Below are positions 30,283 to 36,291 of a stretch of DNA of 36,291 bases, one piece after another. Source of the stretch: Pleurotus ostreatus/Saccharomyces cerevisiae fusant (lineage: Eukaryota > Opisthokonta); NCBI GenBank assembly GCA_024196135.1, contig JAMQCK010000220.1:1-36291 (forward strand), in the 5' to 3' direction. Under the pieces are notes generated by a model. The model worked only from the letters and a program-made list of their open reading frames with translations, was not told the DNA's origin and did not search any database. The stretch's first letter is position 1; each line of letters begins with the position of its first letter. The position numbers were made by a program, and so were the translations under genes.

Positions 30283-31572
30283 TCAACATGCAACCCCCGA
30301 CTCCGACCCACGCAGACTGAACGAGCTGAAAGTCGCTCTCCTGCCCTGCAGACTCCGTATCGCTCGCCGCAAAGTCGCACCGACGCGACTCCGCAGCCCG
30401 AGCTTTTGCTGCACGCGCTCCTCGTGCACGATGACCTTCGACGGCGTCGCCATATACCCTGTGGCCATGTAGTCCTCCGGCAGGATCGCTGGTGCTCGTC
30501 GAATGGCTGGCGTTCGCCGCAAATCCACACCAGCAGCGGGCGAAGTCGAGGGGGGCGTCGCTGGTGGTGTGGAAGGCTGCTCGAAGGATGAGCTCGCGCT
30601 CCAGGTGTCGACGGAAGTAGTGCGGACGAGAGAAGGCATGGGGAGTGACGATGGCTGGCCGCCCTTGCGCGCTGAGCTGCGAGGTGGGCGCGGCGGCGCG
30701 CGGGGCGTCTCGAGGAAGCCGGCGGGCATGCAGCGCAGGTGAATTGGGTTTATCGATTCCAACTCGCGCTCCGCCTCGACGAGGGTGATGCGGTCGAGCG
30801 GGTCCGCCGTCAAGAAGTGGGAGATGAACTCGCAGAACACGTCGGAGACGCACGCGACGGACTGCAGGAACGCGGGCCCCTGGCTGAGGTACAGGCGGAA
30901 GTCTACGTCTCGCCTGCTGGGCTGCGACCACGGCTTGCACTGCGCGACGGCGACGAAGAAAATCATGCCGAGCGCGTAGATGTCGGCGTCGCGGTTGTAG
31001 TAGTGCCCGCGCAGGATCTCCGGGCTGCGATAGAAGGTGCTGCCCAAACCGGGCTCCTCCGTCATCTCGTTCGTGGTCGCCCAACCGAAGTCGGCGATCT
31101 TCCAGGTCTCCATATCCTCGCAGAGCAGCACGTTCTCGAGCTTGAGGTCGCGGTGGTACATGCCGTTGTCGTGCATGAACTCGAGCGCGCTGACGAGCTG
31201 GAGGAAGCCGTCTCGGAGCTCGTCGACGCGCAAGCGGAAATGGTCCTTGAAGACCGCGGCGAAGAGGTCGCCGCCCTTGCATATCGACATGGCGGTGATG
31301 ACATGACTTTCATTGACGAAAGTGTCGATAAGGGTGACGATGTGGGGGTGATCGCTGAGGGTGGCGTGGATGATGTGCTCGTTTCTTTGCTGGCGGAGGA
31401 CGGGAGCCCCTGGTCGTCGGTCGCGGCGCTGGAACTTGAGCGCGATGACGCGGCCGGATTCGAGGTCTACGGCTTTGGTGACGGTGCCATTGGAGCCGCT
31501 GCCTATGCGATCGTACTCGTTCCAGGTAAATCTTGATCGGGGGAACGTCTTGAAGGTGTCGTTATAGCTCAT
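30283..31572 (-). CDS. Serine/threonine protein kinase (Ran1/Ksp1-like)
   Basis: A single coding exon of 429 aa. Kinase domain about residues 17-295: glycine loop IGSGSNGTV (23-31), ATP lysine in ALKF (Lys46), helix-C glutamate probably Glu65, catalytic loop YHRDLKLEN (139-147, Asp142), DFG at 161-163, and activation-segment end GSTFYRSPE (177-185). The GMYHRDLK-x-EN and G-STFY-x-SPE phrases resemble the fungal Ran1/Ksp1 group of nutrient and meiosis regulators. All catalytic residues are present, so it should be active. The C-terminal 130 residues are Ser/Pro/Arg-rich, probably regulatory, and unlike any domain I know. A 49-nt intron appears to lie in the 5' UTR (31637-31589). Confidence 0.92.
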   Translation of the reverse strand: MSYNDTFKTFPRSRFTWNEYDRIGSGSNGTVTKAVDLESGRVIALKFQRRDRRPGAPVLRQQRNEHIIHATLSDHPHIVTLIDTFVNESHVITAMSICKGGDLFAAVFKDHFRLRVDELRDGFLQLVSALEFMHDNGMYHRDLKLENVLLCEDMETWKIADFGWATTNEMTEEPGLGSTFYRSPEILRGHYYNRDADIYALGMIFFVAVAQCKPWSQPSRRDVDFRLYLSQGPAFLQSVACVSDVFCEFISHFLTADPLDRITLVEAERELESINPIHLRCMPAGFLETPRAPPRPPRSSARKGGQPSSLPMPSLVRTTSVDTWSASSSFEQPSTPPATPPSTSPAAGVDLRRTPAIRRAPAILPEDYMATGYMATPSKVIVHEERVQQKLGLRSRVGATLRRAIRSLQGRRATFSSFSLRGSESGVAC

Positions 31573-31588
31573 GACGATGGGGATGTAG

Positions 31589-31637
31589 CTGTTAGCTGAT
31601 TTAGTACTGATAAAGAACAGGGTATAGATGGACGTAC
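31589..31637 (-). other. Probable 5' UTR intron of the kinase gene
   Basis: On the minus strand: donor GTACGT, branch TACTAAAT and acceptor AACAG in 49 nt, 16 bp before the start codon. The upstream leader has no ATG, so the intron would be entirely non-coding. Confidence 0.6.
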
Positions 31638-31751
31638 TTGCGGAGCAGCTGATGGTCTGGGTATGCTAGGTGGTTATGGGTAAGCCCTATCGTGATGTGG
31701 GGCGACTTGAGGGTCGAAGAGTACAAGCCCCCGCGAACCAGGCTGTGCGCG

Positions 31752-31758
31752 TCTTATA
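31752..31758 (-). promoter_or_regulatory. Possible TATA box of the kinase gene
   Basis: Minus-strand TATAAGA lies about 180 bp upstream of the ATG. Allowing for the 49-nt leader intron this gives a mature 5' UTR of about 100 nt. Weak support. Confidence 0.35.
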
Positions 31759-33417
31759 CAGCCATAATGTTAAGGAGAAGTGAGTTGTCTTGGCTTCATA
31801 ATGAGAGACCGAGCAAGCGCAACTGGAACCTGCGGAAGATCGAAGGCGGGACGGGTGTTCAGCCCTGACGAAGATGTCTCGGTGGCGCCCCCGTGCGCTC
31901 CTTCAGCTCGTTACTCTCTCTCAAGCGACAGAGTAGACGCTCTTCACAGCAGATTCACGGTGGAGGATCATCGCAGCGAATTGGATTTGTGAGGGAGCAG
32001 TATGAGGTTGAAGTTCATGCCAAGATCCAGGAACTCGGGATGCCGGAGATTCGTCCACGCGCGCTGTCGGCAATCACCGAGCGCGATCACTGAGTGCCCG
32101 CAGGCGGAAATCTCATCTCTCTCCTCCTCCGTCCACGGAACTAAACAGACCTCCGAATCGCAACGGACGTACACTATGTTTGCTACCAAGACACTCCTGC
32201 TGAAGGCTCTACTGTTTCGCTCCGCGCACGAGCGACACTGGTAAGCAGACGCGTGGCCAAGTCGCGAGCCCAAGAATAGCTGTGCGCCTCCCCGTCGGGG
32301 GGCGCAGCCTCAACTACGCCGCGGTCGAATGCCAAGGCGCAAGGAAATTGCGGCGCGTACTCTTGATGAGAAATTACAGCACGTGCAGTCGACGGTTTGG
32401 TATCGAGCATAGCCTCTCAGCGGCCGACGGAGCTCGCGCAGGTCATCCTGTATGATTTATGGCCGCCGCCTAGGCGATTGTTTTTGTGGCCGTATGAGAG
32501 GTATCGAAAAATACATAATCCTCCATGCCGGATCATTGGAACCTCGAGACTGTCAGCCTTGACGCTCGCCGGTGAATAAAACAGGTGGAAGCTCGTGCAG
32601 CGGAAACGTTGCTCAGCCGCGACGTCTGCGTCCAAGATGCCAGATCATCGTCCTCTGGAAGCGGTTGCTGTATCTGTACGTGACTGCCGCATTCTCATCT
32701 ACCGAATGTCTCGTTGACGTACCCAGAGAGGTACCCTGCCCGAAGCTCGATTGCTATCGCGTCTGCTCGACGACCCATGAGCTGCTTGACGTTAGCAGGG
32801 CGCCACTCCGGAGGAGGCTTTCCAGCGCGGGAAGGGTCAGAGGGTCGATAGGCAACGGCTTACGCGCTCTTCTCCCATCGATAGACCACTGGGAAAGTAT
32901 GGGCGCTCAACGAAGATGGTTTCCTTGTGACGAGGTCCGTGCCGTCTGTATTATCGTCGGCCGTCTACATCATCTCCGCCCTTGAGTCTTTCATTACGCG
33001 CTTACCAAAGGGTCTACAGGACATGCGCATCACCGCTCTCGCACCTTCTGGGCGCCAGTGAGAGGCCGGGAAACGGACGTGCGTGGGCTTCGTATCGTTT
33101 TCCTATTCGGCATATTCTATCAGGTAGCTGACCCCCTTTCTCACTCATTCAAGAAAAAATTTACTCACAGTACACCAAGCACGGCGAGTCAGAGGACATC
33201 TACCTTCGTAGATGGGAAGCTTACTACTTCTGTAAAGGCACCAAATAAACATATATCGCCGTTCCAAGCCTACGCCGTTCCCCTCTCCTCTCAGGCCTTG
33301 CTTCTAGAGTGAGATTTCGGCCTCACCACTCACACGATGTACGACGGGTGCCTAGCGTGACCTCGTCTCATAAGCTCACGGCAAATGGCGTCGCAGCGCG
33401 AAGGACCATTGGTTCGG

Positions 33418-33480
33418 GTATGTCAACAACCCTAAATCTTGTCTCCCCTTGACTAATATCTCCGAGCAGAACATCTATCT
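33418..33480 (+). repeat. Intron-like direct repeat, copy 1
   Basis: GTATGTCA, then CTAAATCTT, then a branch-like CTAATATCTCC and AGCAGAA. A second copy is at 33709-33772. A further shared segment follows each (33540-33560 and 33778-33799, containing TTGATCCCGATG). Copy 1 has about 55 extra bases between the two blocks. Confidence 0.55.
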
Positions 33481-33708
33481 CAAAAAGCCGTCAGTCATGA
33501 GGGAGTGATGGTGATGGTACCCAGGTCTGTTTACATACGCCGTTGATCCCGATGGGCGGTGTCTTGGCTATGGATATTCTCTCCATGAGGTGTGTCGCCC
33601 GGATTCGCTCACCTTCGCCAGGCCTCCTGATTCGAGGGAAACTTAGCGTGTGTGCGCGACTTGTAGGCCACGGCAAGTCGCGTAAGTCAGCGAGAACCAA
33701 ACAATACA

Positions 33709-33772
33709 GGTATGTCACCCGCTCTAAATCTTATGTGCTCTCTATGATATCTCCAAGCAGAATACATCTCTT
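33709..33772 (+). repeat. Intron-like direct repeat, copy 2
   Basis: Second copy of the segment at 33418-33480, about 290 bp downstream. Both copies look like a GTATGT...CAG intron with flanking exon, suggesting a decayed tandem duplication within a former gene. Confidence 0.55.
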
Positions 33773-34189
33773 AGGACGCCATTGATCCCGATGAACGGTT
33801 GATCATCGTACCCCGCATGCTGGTGCGCCGCCCCGCGTCGCGTGAACATGCTTACCACCTCCCACCCAGAATTCACAGGACGCGGCACGATGGCCAAGTT
33901 GGGATGACAATGGGCCCTTGTAACCGCCTCGCGGGAACGCGCACACGACGAGTACGCAGGAGGGATCCGGAAACACACGTCAGCTGCGTCTCATGCGCGC
34001 GATTCAGCATGCTGAATCGGCCTCATATGGCGCACCAACCTCAATCGAGCGATCAGCTATGAGTATCCGGCGCTCTAGGCCGGCGAGTGGTGTCCTGACG
34101 CAGACGATCTCCTGCGCGCGCGGGACGGCAATACCCGCTGAATGAATGTCAAGGGATCGGGCGATGGCCGTCTATTCGTTCTAGCCTGC

Positions 34190-34290
34190 AGGATCGCGTC
34201 GTCTGCCAAGGGACTCCCGACAGCTATGAGGCTTCCGACATCTACGCGACTTCCGACAGCTATGGGGCGGCCGACAGCTATGCTATGAGG
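34190..34290. repeat. Degenerate 17-18-bp minisatellite
   Basis: Four to five imperfect units of the type CCGACAGCTATGRGG. On the minus strand the units read as VGS-type peptides, but no gene is supported. Confidence 0.5.
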
Positions 34291-34460
34291 CGGCCGACAG
34301 CTCGCTGGCAAGGACTGCTGCCACATGCAGGGGGCATCCGCACCACAGGGAACGCCCACAGTCCGCGAAACCCAGGTAGACGCCGCGGGAGCAGTTGGAA
34401 GGCCAGAAGCGCGCGTCAGGACGTAAGTTTCCTGCGCGCGATAAGGCCTGGCTGCGTCCC

Positions 34461-34518
34461 CATGGATGTAGGAAGCGCCCCGATGGATGTAGGAAGCGCC
34501 CCGATGGATATAGGAAGC
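34461..34518 (+). repeat. 21-bp tandem repeat, 2.8 units
   Basis: GATGGATGTAGGAAGCGCCCC repeats at 34461, 34482 and 34503, the last unit partial and with one change. The core GATGTMGGAAGC also occurs, inverted, in the array at 34190-34290. Confidence 0.7.
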
Positions 34519-36231
34519 TGGCAGCGTACGGCGCGGACCCGATGATGAAGGAGGTCAGGTAAGCAGGATTTTGACCCGCGGTTTTGGCGCGACTGATATG
34601 GGCCCGTTCCTTTTCAGGTCCTTCAGGCATCCGCCTCTACTGCGTGTCGCCCGAGGCATGCACAACGTCAATGCAACGTCCACGCACGAATTTGCGCCAC
34701 ATGTGCACGTAGAGCAACTTTTTTTCAGACGCGTTTACCGTAAGTTACCGCGGTAGATTCGTGAGTGATGACCTTCTAGTGCATTCCCAGGAGACTGCTG
34801 CCGCGATGCGAGTACCCTTCAAGCAAGCGATGAGGTGGTGTTGCTGTTCGCTGGTTGTAAGTCGTCGAGATTCGCCTCGATGGGAAATTGACAAGGTATC
34901 CGCCTAGCGTATTGGCTTCTACCGGCAGTACGGCTCCCTTAAGCTTCTGAATTGCATCTTACAATTTCCTGTCATACGGTTAGGTCCATTGCCTCTTCGC
35001 TCTTCGGGACCTGTAGAGTTGCACTTGTGGTCTTGCATCGATTCGTGTCCAACCAGGCCGAGGTAGAGATACCAATCCGACATGAAGTCGGACTTCCCTC
35101 TTGCTATTGGCCTGCAAGAAGGTCGCCTCTCATGAAGGGTACCACTGGTTTGCGGGAAGGACCGTATGTGACGCGCCACCGTATTTCGTGACCAGTGTGA
35201 CATGTAACCTCCCATGTTCCTTTCGACGGACAGCCATTGCGCACCTCTTCCCATTCGTCGCCGCCAGAATGCAGAGATAGTCAGTGGCGAGTTGAAACCT
35301 CCTTGCAATGCACTAGGCAGCGAGCAAGCCTCATTCCCGCGCATAGGCGCATGTGCATCAGCACCCCGATCTTCATGATGCCTCGTGCTGGCCCAATACA
35401 TACGCCACCTGTGTCTACTGATGCTTTTTGGTGTACTTCCCATGTCTCTTCCAGTGGCGGGCGTCTGACATACACAGGTAGCACCTGACACGCATGGCTC
35501 TCGACAGGCTCTCGACGTCTCGCATCCGGAAGAGCGACTATGCTTCCCTTCTCAAGGTTCGGGCTATTGTTCTCGCTGACATTGTTAGACTGAATACTGA
35601 CAAGCAGTTGAACAGTCCGGTCTTGGCAGGCCAGACGAAAGGCAGGATCCGCGCCGAACTCTCCCAGTATCGGGATCAGGGTCGGGACCGATGCTGCTCC
35701 TGCGCAGCCCGCAAGTGTGTACGGTACAATACGTACGCTGCTATCACGTCGCTAGTCGACCTGAATCGGGCTTTGATGCCGATACATCAGAGATGTCGCT
35801 TAACTCACAACCCCGAGGGGGTGCAAAGGGTAGCAGCCGCAACGGGAGGCTTACGGTCGAGGACTGGACTCAGCGGCGTGAAGCCCAGCGCCTTCAAGGT
35901 TTACTTCCCCTTGCCGCTTCTCGACCACCGCTCTTCGACTCCCACAAGAATTTGATACTGGTCTCGCCGCATGTACCTCGCACGCCTCGAATAGAGTAGA
36001 CAAGAGGTACGTTGATTTCCCACAGATGGCCACGCTTCCCCGCCCACCCTATCGGGTGAAGACGACTGACAAAACAACCGCAGGGGATACCTGGGATAGC
36101 TGATCGATGAGCTGTCTTGTTCAATCAGCCGAAAGCCCGATCCCGATCTCATAGGAAGAGAATCGGGACGCACGACCCCCGATGGCTCAAAAAGTGGGCG
36201 CCCAGACCCGCGTGACATGCCGTCTACTAGG

Positions 36232-36239
36232 TATAAAAG
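36232..36239 (+). promoter_or_regulatory. TATA box of a plus-strand gene beyond the right edge
   Basis: TATAAAAG is a consensus TATA box 52 bases before the window ends. It is followed by a pyrimidine-rich stretch (TCTTCTCTCACCACC) typical of a fungal transcription start and leader. The coding region is not in the window. Confidence 0.55.
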
Positions 36240-36291
36240 AGACACGCTCATATGCGTAAAGGCGTGGGATTCGATGTCTTCTCTCACCACC

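Larger units (their letters stand above)
31759..36231. other. Gene-free 4.5-kb interval
   Basis: I can support no protein gene or RNA gene here. Open frames (for example 34919-35491 minus and 35494-35955 plus) have no motifs, no splice partners and mixed composition. The interval holds diverged direct repeats near 33.4-33.8 kb and two short minisatellites at 34.2-34.5 kb, listed separately. Confidence 0.45.

Noticed and set aside
34919..35491. 190-codon minus-strand ORF
   Set aside because: No motif, no ATG at its nominal start and no splice context.
35494..35955. 153-codon plus-strand ORF with an ATG
   Set aside because: Composition and lack of motifs resemble the overlapping frames; nothing supports expression.

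Overview
The window looks like nuclear DNA of a filamentous basidiomycete, probably an Agaricomycete. Genes are split by many introns of about 50-60 nt with GTRNGT donors, short YAG acceptors and CTRAY-like branch points. Neighbouring genes lie on both strands. Several products are typical of these fungi: a Zn2Cys6-like protein, an F-box-like/LRR-like pair, type-I membrane proteins with a DGG-x-APV tail motif, and a many-exon universal stress protein. The genus is not determined. All gene models were built by eye from splice signals, reading-frame continuity and, for the duplicated families, comparison between copies in this window.

Layout. 1-4600: a tRNA-Glu(CTC) with a 7-nt intron, the ubiquitin-L40 fusion gene (4 exons, 128 aa), and a decayed SPX-domain remnant. 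4615-7358: an 11-exon universal stress protein gene with unusually long, repeat-bearing introns. 7880-15135: an inverted duplication of a divergent gene pair. An F-box-like gene and a zinc-cluster gene are transcribed away from each other (7880-9830 minus, 10279-11660 plus), and the same pair recurs in mirror order (11999-12959 minus, 13420-15135 plus). Intron positions and phases are kept, and so is a conserved block in the two divergent promoters.

15229-29304: three paralogous single-pass membrane protein genes (388, 531 and 484 aa) share intron positions, a 15-nt micro-exon in two copies, and a conserved cytosolic tail motif. One copy has lost three consecutive introns precisely. Between copies 2 and 3 lie two mitochondrial ATP synthase genes head to head, subunit h and the F1 inhibitor, 154 bp apart. 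29494-31572: a conserved small fungal protein and a Ran1/Ksp1-like protein kinase. 31573-36291 holds no gene I can support; it contains repeats and, at the right edge, a good TATA box for a plus-strand gene starting outside the window. The 17.1-20.2 kb gap contains an AGGAC/GTCCT-rich repeat with a strong hairpin and a 456-bp element with 17-bp terminal inverted repeats.

Working together: subunit h and the inhibitor act on the same F1Fo ATP synthase and probably share a promoter. The duplicated F-box/zinc-cluster pair is the best candidate for an undescribed module: two unlike genes duplicated as a unit together with their shared promoter.
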